A stretch of DNA of 64,000 bases from Nocardioides jejuensis (GTDB taxonomy: Bacteria; Actinomycetota; Actinomycetes; Propionibacteriales; Nocardioidaceae): NCBI RefSeq assembly GCF_004337475.1, contig NZ_SJZJ01000005.1, positions 87,178 to 151,177 of the forward strand, written 5' to 3'. Made by a program: the position numbers and the translations under genes. This document shows, one piece after another, positions 8,852 to 17,483 of the stretch. The notes under the pieces are model-generated. The model was given only the letters and a program-made list of their open reading frames with translations, was not told the origin of the DNA and ran no database searches. Positions within the stretch are counted from its first letter, which is position 1. Every line of letters begins with the position of its first letter.

Positions 8852-10105
8852 TCAGCGCTGCACCTCCGCCAGCAGGTTGCCGGTCAGGACGTTCCGCTCG
8901 AGGCGCGGGTCCGCATCCCGGATCGTGATTCCGTACAGCTGGGGCGTTCCGGTCGCGGGGTTGCCCGACCGATTGCCGCTGAGGGTCACCCCGGTCGCCT
9001 TCTCCACCACGATGCCCGCGCGTGCCCAGTCCGGTGTCCGGTCTCCCCGGCCACGCACGCCGTTGCCGACGACCCGGTTGTCGAGCACCTGGACGTTGCG
9101 GACCCACCGTGACGTCGCCGACCCGACGGCGATGCCGCAGCTGCCGTTGCTGACGCAGGTGTTGTCCTCGATGACTCCGTCCGAGCACTGCTGCGCAACC
9201 GTGATCCCGACCTCGCCTCCGCCCTGAGCGAGGTTGCCGGTGACGCGGAAGTCCGAGCAGTGGTGCAGGGAGATCAAGTCGGCGGATCCAGGACGGAGGG
9301 GATCGAGGTAGTCAGTGCCTGGTCCGGTCACCCGGTTGTTGGTCACGGCTACATCGACTGTCGGCCGCGAGTCGAAGCCCGTGAACTGGATCGGTTGTCG
9401 GACGCGGCCGCCTGGCGCATGCGGCCGGACCGTGTTGTTGTCGACCCGGACAGACCGGGGAGCGCCGTCATGGGTGCCGGCGAACCAGATCGCGCGATCC
9501 CGCCAGCCAGCGAAGTGGTTGGCGGTGAGGGTGATGCCGTCAGCGGCGCCGATGAGCCGGAAACCGTTGCTGCCGCCCACGAGGGTGCATCCGTCAAGGG
9601 TCACGTTGCGGGTGCTGCCGCCGACATCGACGAGGGCGAGGGGTGGACGGTCGCCCGGGGCCTCGAGGGACACGTTCCGCAGGCTGACGCCGTCCGAACC
9701 CTGGCCGATCCGTACGCCTGCCGCACTGACGACGCCCCGGGTGCGGAGCGTCAGGTCGCTGAGCACAACGCCCGATCCCGAGAGGGCGATCCACAGGGGC
9801 GTCTGCCCCGACGCCAGGAGGGCCGGCCGACTCCTGTCGCCGGCCAGCGTGACTCCGCTCGGAATGGTCAGGTGCCGAACGACGTAGCCGGCTGGGCTTG
9901 CGGGCACCCGCACGGTCGTGTTGCCCGCGAGGCGTGCCGCATCGAGGGCGCGGCGAAATGCATCGGTGTCGTCATGGACGCCGTCGCCGCGACTTCCGAA
10001 GTCAGCGACGCTGATGGTCTGGCGCGGCTGCTGGGCGCATGCCCCGACGAGGGCTGTCACCACGCCGCCCGTCGACAGGACGAGTAGCGATCTGCGTGTG
10101 AGCAA
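8852..10105 (-). CDS. Secreted beta-helix lipoprotein (pectate-lyase superfamily)
   Basis: A 417-residue protein with an RRSLLVLS twin-arginine-like signal and a lipobox (LVGAC), then VADFGSRGDGVHDDTDAF, the entry strand of the pectate_lyase_3 fold. The remainder is a run of Asn/Gly-rich coils typical of right-handed parallel beta-helix (NosD/AlgG/lyase-like) proteins. The start is a TTG with GGAGGG just upstream. It is the most diverged of three paralogues in tandem and the only one predicted to be lipid-anchored. Position in the locus suggests an action on the exported polymer (lyase, epimerase or binding), but no catalytic residues can be named. Confidence 0.75.
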   Translation of the reverse strand: MLTRRSLLVLSTGGVVTALVGACAQQPRQTISVADFGSRGDGVHDDTDAFRRALDAARLAGNTTVRVPASPAGYVVRHLTIPSGVTLAGDRSRPALLASGQTPLWIALSGSGVVLSDLTLRTRGVVSAAGVRIGQGSDGVSLRNVSLEAPGDRPPLALVDVGGSTRNVTLDGCTLVGGSNGFRLIGAADGITLTANHFAGWRDRAIWFAGTHDGAPRSVRVDNNTVRPHAPGGRVRQPIQFTGFDSRPTVDVAVTNNRVTGPGTDYLDPLRPGSADLISLHHCSDFRVTGNLAQGGGEVGITVAQQCSDGVIEDNTCVSNGSCGIAVGSATSRWVRNVQVLDNRVVGNGVRGRGDRTPDWARAGIVVEKATGVTLSGNRSGNPATGTPQLYGITIRDADPRLERNVLTGNLLAEVQR

Positions 10106-10134
10106 GGACCCTCCGAGAGCTGAGGCGTGGTCGC

Positions 10135-11427
10135 CTAGCCAGCGTAGGTCTCACCCCGTGCGTTTCCACGGAGGTCGTTGCCGCTGAGCCCGATCTCCGT
10201 CGACTGGGTGGTGGAGATGCCGTAGAGCTGGCTCGTGGTCGGGTTGTCGGAGCCTGAACGGTTGTCCGCCACGGAGATCGTCTGTGCGTTCCTGAGGTAG
10301 AGGCCGGTGCGGGCTGAATCCGGGGTGGTGTCGTTCATTCCTGTGCGCCCGTTGTCGAGGCAGCGATTGCCACTGACGGAGATGTCGCGGACGTATGCCG
10401 ACGTTCCGCTGCCGATGGCGATTCCTGCGCTGAAGTTTGCGAACGAGAGGTTGTCGGCGACCACCCCGTTGCACGACTGCTGCGCGACGGTGATGCCGAC
10501 GTCGCCTCCGCCCGTGACGGTGTTGCCACGCACGGTGAAGGCGGTGCAGCGGTGCAGGGAGATCAGGTCCGCGGTGCCGGGGGTGGTCGTGTCGTTGTAG
10601 TCCGTGCCCGGGCCGGTCACGCGGTTGTTGGTGATGGTCACGTTCTGGATCAGCCGGCTGTCGACCCCGTTGATCTGGATCGGCTGGCGAACCGTGCCGC
10701 CCGGTGCGGGCGGCAGGATGGTGCAGCCATCGACGAGAAGCCCGTTCAGGGCATAGGTCGCGTCGCTCCTGATCCAGATCGCGCGGTCGAGCCATGCCTT
10801 GAACGTTGTCTGCTCGATGGTGGTGTCGACGGGGTCGTATCCGAGGCGTACGGCGGTGTAGCCGCTGAGCGTGCAGGCGCTGATGGCGAGGTTCTTCGTG
10901 CCCGGTCGGGTGTCGACCCCGGCCCGGGACGGCGTTCCCGCGCTGTTGGTGATCTCGGTGGAAACGATCGAGAGGCCGGTCGTCCCAGGTGACATCGTGA
11001 TGACCGCGTCGCTGACGTCGCCGTGCGTGTCCAGGACGAGGTTGCGGACGGCGATGTTGCGGCCGTTGTCGGCCGTGATGAGCCAGCGCGTGACCGGCGC
11101 CGTGGGCACCAGGCGGGGGCGGGGGCCGTTTCCCACGAGCTCGACGTTGCTCGGGATGGTGAGGGGGCCGACGCGGTAGCACGACGACGAGGACGGGATC
11201 ACGACCTCGACGATGTCGAGTCCAAGTGTGGACTGGACACGTTGGGCCGCGGCATCGATCGTCGCCTTGAACGCGGAGGTGCAGTCGGTGACTCCGTCGG
11301 CGACGGCTCCGTACTTCCGCACGTTGAACTGCGTCGGCGCTGCATGTGCTGGTCCGACCCTTGCCAGAACGACGGCGCCGCCGCATCCGAGAATGACGCT
11401 GCGGCGGGACACGGGATGAGGCCTCAT
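10135..11427 (-). CDS. Tat-secreted beta-helix protein, middle copy
   Basis: A 430-residue protein with a Tat-type signal (SRRSVILGCGG, cleavage near AHAA) and then NVRKYGAVADGVTD, the pectate_lyase_3 start, followed by beta-helix coils with many NN/GN turns. It is very like the copy at 11649 throughout (for example ITNNRVTGPGTDYNDTTT and ISVSGNRCLDNGR occur in both), so a recent duplication is likely. The start ATG follows a GGGGGG run. Its 190-base upstream region shares an element with that of the third copy. Same proposed role as its neighbours: work on, or binding to, the extracellular polysaccharide. Confidence 0.78.
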   Translation of the reverse strand: MRPHPVSRRSVILGCGGAVVLARVGPAHAAPTQFNVRKYGAVADGVTDCTSAFKATIDAAAQRVQSTLGLDIVEVVIPSSSSCYRVGPLTIPSNVELVGNGPRPRLVPTAPVTRWLITADNGRNIAVRNLVLDTHGDVSDAVITMSPGTTGLSIVSTEITNSAGTPSRAGVDTRPGTKNLAISACTLSGYTAVRLGYDPVDTTIEQTTFKAWLDRAIWIRSDATYALNGLLVDGCTILPPAPGGTVRQPIQINGVDSRLIQNVTITNNRVTGPGTDYNDTTTPGTADLISLHRCTAFTVRGNTVTGGGDVGITVAQQSCNGVVADNLSFANFSAGIAIGSGTSAYVRDISVSGNRCLDNGRTGMNDTTPDSARTGLYLRNAQTISVADNRSGSDNPTTSQLYGISTTQSTEIGLSGNDLRGNARGETYAG

Positions 11428-11466
11428 GGGCGGTGCCCCCCATCACTGAAGTCCTGCACAGTGAGC

Positions 11467-11488
11467 GCACGCCCGAGAAAAGCTCCTC
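11467..11488 (-). promoter_or_regulatory. Conserved upstream element, copy 1
   Basis: Read on the minus strand this 22-base block (core GAGGAGCTTTTCTCGGG) matches 21 of 22 bases of the block at 12991-13012. A second shared block (GGACTTCAGTG) follows 12 bases later and ends 16 bases before the start codon of the beta-helix gene, the same 16 bases as at the other copy. The ends GAG and CTC of the core are self-complementary. Role unknown: promoter, operator or leader RNA. Confidence 0.5.
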
Positions 11489-11648
11489 TGGCGCGAGTCT
11501 GGAGGCCGTGATCGGGCCGGAGCGTTGGAATCCGGGAAATGCTGGGGCGGCCCAGTTCACCCCCGGGACCAGATGGTCACGATCGGCCACGGGGGACGGA
11601 AGGTTGTCCTTCTCCCGGCTGGTGAGGCCGAGAGTGGTGGAGCGCTGA

Positions 11649-12950
11649 CTAGGCGGAGTAGGTACTGCTTCTGGCATTCCCGTGCAGGTCGTTGCCGCTG
11701 ATGGTGACCCCCGTCGATCGGGCGGTCGAGACCCCGTAGAGCTGACTCGTCGTGGCGCTGTCCGAGCCGGAGCGGTTGTCCTTCACCGAGACGGTCTGCG
11801 CGCCCTGCACGTAGATGCCCGTCCGGGCTGCGGCCGGAGTCGTGTCGTTGCGGCCGACGCGCCCGTTGTCGAGGCAACGGTTGCCGCTGACGGAAATGTC
11901 GCGGACGTACGACGACGTCCCGCTGCCGATGGCGATGCCGGAACTGAAGTTGGCGAACGAGGTGTTGTTCGAGACCACGCCGTTGCGAGACTGCTGGGCG
12001 ACGGTGATGCCGACGTCGCCTCCACCGGTGACGGTGTTGCCGCTGACGGTGAAGCCCTCGCAGCGGTGCAGTGAGATCAGGTCCGCGGTTCCGGGCGTGG
12101 TGGTGTCGTTGTAGTCGGTGCCCGGGCCGGTGACGCGGTTGTTGGTGATGGTGACGTTCTGGATCGGCTTGCTGTCGGCGCCGTTGATCTGGATCGGCTG
12201 CCGGACGGTGCCGCCAGGTGCCGGCGGCAGGATCGTGCAGCTGTCGATGGTGAGACCGTTCACGGCGTACGTCTCGTCGCTGCGGACCCATACAGCGCGG
12301 TCGACCCATCCCTTGAAGGTCGTCTGACGGATGCTCGTGTTCGTCGGGTTGTAGCCCAACCGCACTGCCGTGATGCCGCCCAGCGTGCAGGCGCTGATCG
12401 CGAGGTTCCTGGTGCCCGATCGGGTGTCGATGCCGGCCCTCGCCGGCGTACCGGCACCGTTCGTGATCTGCGTCGAGGCGATGGCGAAACCGGACGTTCC
12501 CGAGGCCATGGTGATGGCTGCCTCGGCGACGCGACCGTAGGTGTCGAGGACCAGGTTGCGGATCGCAGTGTTGCGCGCGTTGCTGGCTGTCGTGATCCAG
12601 CGTGCGACGGATGCCTTGGGCAGGAGTCGGGGCCGGGTCGCTCCCGTCCCCACGAGCTCGACATTGGTCGGGATCGTCAGCGGCCCGACCCGGTAGGACG
12701 ACGTGGCCGATGGGATGACGACCTGCACGATGGCGAGACCGAGTGAGGCCTTTACCCGCCTGGAAGCAGCATCGATGGCGGTGCGAAACGCATGGGTGCT
12801 GTCCGTCCGGCCATCGCCGATCGCCCCGTAGTTCCGGACGTTGATCTGTGCCATGCCAGCGCTGGCAGGTGCCGTCGCTGTCGCCGACAAGGCGACGACT
12901 CCGCCGCCTGCGAGCACGACGGTACGACGAGAAAAGGTGTGCGCCCTCAC
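11649..12950 (-). CDS. Tat-secreted beta-helix protein, upstream copy
   Basis: A 433-residue paralogue of the gene at 10135. The start is a GTG with GGGAGG 8 bases upstream; a longer reading frame exists but lacks a signal peptide at its N-terminus. The protein has FSRRTVVLAGGG (Tat-type), a cleavage region APASAG, then INVRNYGAIGDGRTD and beta-helix coils. The C-terminal 190 residues are nearly the same as in the neighbour. First gene of a three-gene minus-strand island set between two plus-strand polysaccharide blocks. Confidence 0.78.
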   Translation of the reverse strand: MRAHTFSRRTVVLAGGGVVALSATATAPASAGMAQINVRNYGAIGDGRTDSTHAFRTAIDAASRRVKASLGLAIVQVVIPSATSSYRVGPLTIPTNVELVGTGATRPRLLPKASVARWITTASNARNTAIRNLVLDTYGRVAEAAITMASGTSGFAIASTQITNGAGTPARAGIDTRSGTRNLAISACTLGGITAVRLGYNPTNTSIRQTTFKGWVDRAVWVRSDETYAVNGLTIDSCTILPPAPGGTVRQPIQINGADSKPIQNVTITNNRVTGPGTDYNDTTTPGTADLISLHRCEGFTVSGNTVTGGGDVGITVAQQSRNGVVSNNTSFANFSSGIAIGSGTSSYVRDISVSGNRCLDNGRVGRNDTTPAAARTGIYVQGAQTVSVKDNRSGSDSATTSQLYGVSTARSTGVTISGNDLHGNARSSTYSA

Positions 12951-12990
12951 GGACAGTGCCTCCCAACACTGAAGTCCAACCATGCGAGGG

Positions 12991-13012
12991 GCACACCCGA
13001 GAAAAGCTCCTC
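12991..13012 (-). promoter_or_regulatory. Conserved upstream element, copy 2
   Basis: Second copy of the 22-base block described at 11467-11488, with one base changed. It is followed by the shared GGACTTCAGTG at 12967-12977 and then the GTG start of the beta-helix gene. Divergence elsewhere in the leaders makes the retained blocks stand out. Confidence 0.5.
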
Positions 13013-13144
13013 CGGGGACGAGTGTGACAGTCGTCGCAGGGGCGGGAGTGCGCTTTGCGCAAACTGCATCTCTGGACTGGACCGCCGCAGGTAAAACCAC
13101 GCATCCGCGATGGATTGTCGATCCGTTGCGTATGGTTTCGGAAC

Positions 13145-14146
13145 GTGGGGGAGACCATCGGAGCAGCGGAGGCGGTGACCGTCGCCGCGGTGGCGGCACT
13201 GGTCACGTGCGTGCTCGTCCCTGTGTTCCTGCCGGTGCTCCGCCGGTTTGCGATCGACGCTCCGATCGCCCGGTCCTCCCACGTCGTTCCCGTGCCGCGA
13301 GGCGGTGGGCTGGCGGTCGTTGCGGGCATCGTCGCGGCCGTGGCGACGGCAGAGTGGATCGGCTCGGTGGGTGCTGCCTGGTACGTCCTGGGCGGCATGC
13401 TCGTCCTGGGCGCGCTGGGTCTCGCCGATGACGTGCGCAGCCTGCCCGGCCCGCTGCGGCTCCTCGTGCAGGTGGGCACCGCGCTCGGCCTGACGGCTCT
13501 CTTCGACGTGCCCGGCACCGGCTGGACGGCCATCCTCGGGTCACTGCTGTTCGTGGGGTTCCTCGTCGGCTACGTCAACGCCTTCAACTTCATGGACGGC
13601 ATCAACGGCGTCTCGTCGTTCTCGGCCGTGGTCGCCGGCACCTGGTACGGCGTCATCGGCGTCCGCGGCGACCACCTCGGACTCGCGGTGCTCGGCGTGG
13701 CCGTCGCGGGCGCTGCGTTCGGCTTCATGCCGTGGAACGCCGTGCGCGCGAAGGTCTTCCTGGGCGACGTCGGCAGCTATGCGCTCGGCGGCGCAATCGC
13801 CGTCCTGGCGCTGCTGGCCTGGGCGATCCAGGTCGGCGTGCTCGTGGCGGTCGCGCCGCTCGTCATCTACGTCGTCGACACCGCATGGGTGCTGGTCAAG
13901 AGGACGCGGGGTCATCGGCCCCTGATGGATGGGCATCGCGAGCACGTCTACCAGCGCGTGCTCGACCGCACCGGGTGGCCGCACTGGGTGGTCGCCCTCC
14001 TCGTGGCGGGTGCCACGGGGCTCTGTTGTGCCGGGGTCTCGGTCGGCGTGTTCACCCGCCAGCCGGCGATCACGGCCGCGGGTCTCGTGCTCGGCGTGAC
14101 GGCGTACCAGTTCGCGCCGCGGCTGGTCCCGGCTCGCCGCCCGTAG
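13145..14146 (+). CDS. WecA/MraY-like polyprenyl-phosphate HexNAc-1-P transferase
   Basis: A 333-residue membrane enzyme of the PNPT family that loads a UDP-HexNAc sugar phosphate on the lipid carrier and so starts a repeat unit. Motifs: VPRGGGLAVV, LGLADDVRSLPG (Asp-rich Mg site), NAFNFMDGINGVSS, FLGDVGSYALGG and the C-terminal HREHVYQR. About 9-10 membrane segments. The GTG start is chosen because it puts the first membrane helix at the N-terminus; a frame continues upstream without homology. It opens block B and is divergent from the beta-helix genes. A second initiating transferase (PHPT type) ends at base 148. Confidence 0.88.
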   Translation: MGETIGAAEAVTVAAVAALVTCVLVPVFLPVLRRFAIDAPIARSSHVVPVPRGGGLAVVAGIVAAVATAEWIGSVGAAWYVLGGMLVLGALGLADDVRSLPGPLRLLVQVGTALGLTALFDVPGTGWTAILGSLLFVGFLVGYVNAFNFMDGINGVSSFSAVVAGTWYGVIGVRGDHLGLAVLGVAVAGAAFGFMPWNAVRAKVFLGDVGSYALGGAIAVLALLAWAIQVGVLVAVAPLVIYVVDTAWVLVKRTRGHRPLMDGHREHVYQRVLDRTGWPHWVVALLVAGATGLCCAGVSVGVFTRQPAITAAGLVLGVTAYQFAPRLVPARRP

Positions 14147-14158
14147 GGTGTGCCAGCG

Positions 14159-15388
14159 ATGAAGATCGGCGTCATCACCCAGTGGTACGACCCGGAGAGC
14201 GGCTCGGCTGCGATCCCCGGGTCGATCGTGCGCGCGCTCGCTGCGCACGGCCATGACCTCGAGGTGGTCACCGGTTTCCCGAACTACCCCCTCGGTCGGC
14301 TGTACGACGGCTACCGCATGCGGTTGCTGCAGCGCGATCGCGTCGACGGCATCCCGGTCAGCCGGATCCCCGTCTTCCCGAGCCACGATGGCTCGGGTGC
14401 GCGCCGCGCGCTGACGTACCTCGCGTTCATGCTCAGTGCCTCGACGATGGGCGCGTTCCTGGTCCGGCGGGCGGAGGTCGTGCTGGTGGTGGCGACCTCC
14501 GGCACCGTGAGCTTCTCCGGAGTGATCGCCCGGCTGCTGTGGCGGCGCCGCTACGTCCTCTACATCCAGGACCTCTGGCCGGACTCGGTGCTCGCGAGCG
14601 GGATGGTCCGCGGGCTGCCCGCCCGCATCGCCGAGCGGCTGCTCCACGCCCTGTGCAACGTCGGCTATCGCCATGCCACGCGGATCGTCGTGATCTCGCC
14701 CGGCATGCGCGACGTGCTGATCAGCCGAGGGGTTCCGGCCGAGAAGGTGACGGTCGCGGCCAACTGGGCCGACGAGGCGGTCTTCCGGCCGGTCACCGTC
14801 GAGCGCGCGCCGGGCGAGCGGCGTTCGCTCATGTATGCCGGCAACATCGGCGACGTGCAGGGGCTCGAGGTTCTTGTCGAGGCCCTTGCCCAGGTGCCTG
14901 CCGGGAAGCGGCCGCTCGTCCGTCTCGTCGGCAGCGGGTTTGCCGAGCAGCGCCTCCGCGCCTTGGCCACCGAGCTGGGCGTGGCAGAGGACCTCCGGTG
15001 GGAGGGCGTGAAGCCGTTCGCCGAGATGGCGGGCGTCCTGGCTACCGCCGACGCCCAGATCATCACGCTGCGCGACCTGCCGGTCTTCCGGGCGACGATG
15101 CCGAGCAAGACGCAGGGCATCCTCGCCTGCGGCCGGCCGCTGATCGTGTCGGCGCCCGGCGACGTGGCCGCGCTCGCCCGGGCCGCAGGCGCCGGTCCGG
15201 TGGTGCCACCAGCAGACGCCCGTGCGCTGGCTGACGCACTGCGCTGGCTCTCCGACGCGACGGATGACGAGCTCGCCCGGTGCGGGGCGGCCGGCCGTGC
15301 GTACTACGACGAGCACCTGTCCACCTCCGTCGGCGTCGCTGCCCTCGACGAGGCGCTGCTCGCGACGTACGAGGTGGCGCATGGCTGA
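14159..15388 (+). CDS. WbuB-like GT4 glycosyltransferase (possible L-FucNAc transferase)
   Basis: A 409-residue GT-B enzyme starting MKIGVITQWYDPESG. The motif YIQDLWPDSV near the middle, SPGMRDVLISRGVP, then VTVAANWADEAVF are hallmarks of the WbuB/WcaI subgroup, in which E. coli WbuB is a proposed L-fucosamine transferase. This fits the CapF/CapG genes of block A, which make UDP-L-FucNAc. ATG start 12 bases after the WecA-like stop; the 3' end overlaps the next gene by 8 bases. The donor assignment is inference from subgroup and context. Confidence 0.85.
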   Translation: MKIGVITQWYDPESGSAAIPGSIVRALAAHGHDLEVVTGFPNYPLGRLYDGYRMRLLQRDRVDGIPVSRIPVFPSHDGSGARRALTYLAFMLSASTMGAFLVRRAEVVLVVATSGTVSFSGVIARLLWRRRYVLYIQDLWPDSVLASGMVRGLPARIAERLLHALCNVGYRHATRIVVISPGMRDVLISRGVPAEKVTVAANWADEAVFRPVTVERAPGERRSLMYAGNIGDVQGLEVLVEALAQVPAGKRPLVRLVGSGFAEQRLRALATELGVAEDLRWEGVKPFAEMAGVLATADAQIITLRDLPVFRATMPSKTQGILACGRPLIVSAPGDVAALARAAGAGPVVPPADARALADALRWLSDATDDELARCGAAGRAYYDEHLSTSVGVAALDEALLATYEVAHG

Positions 15389-17483
15389 GCTCCGGGTCAT
15401 CGCGTCGAACCTCCACCGCGGCGGCGCCGTGCAGGTCGCTGCCTCGCTCATCGGCGAGCTCGCCGCGCGCCCCGACTTCGACCGCTCGCGTGTGGTCTTC
15501 GAGGTGTCGCCGGCGGTGCTCGACAACCTCACGGGGGAGGTCCGCGAGCGCGTCGACCTCGACGTCGTACGCCGCGGGGTGCGGTCGGTCGGCCTGTGGC
15601 GGACCGACCTCGGCCACGACGAGCCCGCGAAGCTCGTGGTCTTCTCGCCGGCGTGGTTCCCCGTCCGCGGTGCGCGCCGCCTGAGCGGGTACGCCGACGT
15701 CACCGCGCTCTACGCGGAGGCCCAGCCGACGCGGCGCGCGCGGGCCAAGGCCTGGTTGTCGCGCCACCAGCTCCGGCGCTTCGACACGATCGTCGTCGAG
15801 ACCCAGGCGGTCGCCGACCGGCTGACCGCGCAGGTGCCGCAGCTCGCGTCGCGCCTGCACGTCGTGCCCAACAGCATCAGCGGCGCCGTCGTGGACGGGA
15901 CCGCGCCGATCCCCGAGCTGCCCGCCTTCGACGGGGTCACGCTGGCCTACACCTCGGCGAACTACCCCCACAAGAACTTCGCCTATCTCGGCCCGCTCGC
16001 CGCGGCGCTCGCCGACCGCGGTGTCGAGGTCCGCTACCTGGTCACGATGCCTACGCATGAGTTCGAGCAGCTGCCCGGTGACGTTCAGGCGCGTGCGATC
16101 AACCTCGGCACTGTGCGCCAGGAGCAGCTGCGCTCGGTGCACGCTGCGGCCGACGGCATCGTCTTCCCGAGCCTGCTCGAGGCGAGCTCGGCCACGCCGT
16201 TCGAGGCGATGCGCCTGGGCACCCCGCTCTTCGCCTCCGATCGGGACTTTGTCCGTGCGACCGCCGGCGACGCGGCGCACTACCTCGACCCGCTCGATCC
16301 CGCCGATGGTGCCCGGGTCATCGCCGACGTGCTCGGTGACGGTCCACGAAGGGCGGCGGCGATCGAGCGCGGTCTTGCCCGCGTCGCCACGCTGCCGTCA
16401 GCCGGCGATCGTGCCGACCGGATCTGGTCGCTGCTGACCAGCCCTGCCGCGGAGCCGCCGCGGCTGCTGATCGTCAACAACATGCCCGCCTTCTACCGGT
16501 CTCCGCTCTACGCCGCGATCGCGGACGAGTTCCGGGCACGCACGGGCGGGCAGACCCTGGTGGTGTTCCAGGTCCGACGGGCGCGGCGCGAGCGTGGCGA
16601 GTGGTTCTACACGCCCGATGGCGACCACGGCTACGCGCACCGCTTCGTGCAGGACGACTACGCCTACCTGGCCGGACGCAAGCTCCCGACGCGGCCGGGC
16701 AGCGGGTTGCTGCGCAGGTACGCGCCCACCCACGTCTTCACCGCTGGCTGGGACACGTCGCTCTCACTCGCCGCCTCGCGGCGCGCTCTCCGGCGCGGCG
16801 TACGGCTGGCGGTGTGGGTCGAGTCGAGCTCGCTGACCACTACCCGTCGCAGCCGCCTGCTCGATGCCGTACGCCGCTCGTGGCTGGCCCCCGCGGACCT
16901 CGCCGTCGTGCCGAGCGCGGCCAGCGCGGCGTACGTCGACGAGCTCGCACAGCGCCACGTGCCGGACGTGCGCCTGCTCAACCCGGTGACGCTCGATCGG
17001 CTCGCCGGGACCGAAGCAGCGCCGCGTGTTGTCTTCCTGGGCGACCTCTCGCTGCGCAAGGGATTCGACCGGCTCGTCGCGCTGGCAGCGAAGCTCGGCA
17101 GCGGGATCGAGGTCCACGCGTGGGGTCGCGACACCGACGGCCTGGCTGCCGGGGGAGTCGTCGTCCACCCACCGGTGCCACTCGCGGAGATCGTCGCGGA
17201 GCTGACCTCAGCGGACGTCCTGGTGATCCCGTCCCGGGTCGACCCGGCGCCGCTCACCTTCAGCGAGGGACTGGCGCTCGGCCTGCGGATCGTCGTCTCG
17301 ACCGACATCTCGTACGCCGAGCAGGCCGGCCCCGGGGTCGTCGCCGCAGACTGCGACGACCCGGCGTCGTTCGTTGTCGCGGTGGAGGACGTCCTCGCGG
17401 GTGAGCGCCCGCCGGCGTCCCGCGGGGCGGACGTCAGTCCGGAGCACTTCGCGAAGCGGCTCGTGGACGGACTCCTCGCGTGA
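15381..17483 (+). CDS. Double-headed glycosyltransferase (two GT-B units in one chain)
   Basis: A 700-residue protein made of two separate GT-B glycosyltransferases. Unit 1 (about 1-352) has NLHRGGAVQVAASL, VVPNSISG, YPHKNFAYLGPLA and FPSLLEASSATPFEAMRLG. Unit 2 starts near residue 361 with LLIVNNMPAFYRSPLYAAI and has FLGDLSLRKGFDRL, VEVHAWGRD-like sequence and PSRVDPAPLTFSEGLALG. No stop or frameshift separates them. Such chains normally add two sugars in succession to one acceptor. The start overlaps the upstream gene by 8 bases and the end overlaps the flippase gene by GTGA. Confidence 0.85.
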   Translation: MAELRVIASNLHRGGAVQVAASLIGELAARPDFDRSRVVFEVSPAVLDNLTGEVRERVDLDVVRRGVRSVGLWRTDLGHDEPAKLVVFSPAWFPVRGARRLSGYADVTALYAEAQPTRRARAKAWLSRHQLRRFDTIVVETQAVADRLTAQVPQLASRLHVVPNSISGAVVDGTAPIPELPAFDGVTLAYTSANYPHKNFAYLGPLAAALADRGVEVRYLVTMPTHEFEQLPGDVQARAINLGTVRQEQLRSVHAAADGIVFPSLLEASSATPFEAMRLGTPLFASDRDFVRATAGDAAHYLDPLDPADGARVIADVLGDGPRRAAAIERGLARVATLPSAGDRADRIWSLLTSPAAEPPRLLIVNNMPAFYRSPLYAAIADEFRARTGGQTLVVFQVRRARRERGEWFYTPDGDHGYAHRFVQDDYAYLAGRKLPTRPGSGLLRRYAPTHVFTAGWDTSLSLAASRRALRRGVRLAVWVESSSLTTTRRSRLLDAVRRSWLAPADLAVVPSAASAAYVDELAQRHVPDVRLLNPVTLDRLAGTEAAPRVVFLGDLSLRKGFDRLVALAAKLGSGIEVHAWGRDTDGLAAGGVVVHPPVPLAEIVAELTSADVLVIPSRVDPAPLTFSEGLALGLRIVVSTDISYAEQAGPGVVAADCDDPASFVVAVEDVLAGERPPASRGADVSPEHFAKRLVDGLLA

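Noticed and set aside
11557..13533. A 658-codon open frame on the minus strand across the beta-helix region, and similar long frames at 13541-15703 (-), 46692-49079 (+) and 28233-29258 (+).
   Set aside because: They oppose or shift against genes with clear motifs, have low-complexity Arg/Ala/Gly composition and no recognisable domain. High G+C makes such frames common.
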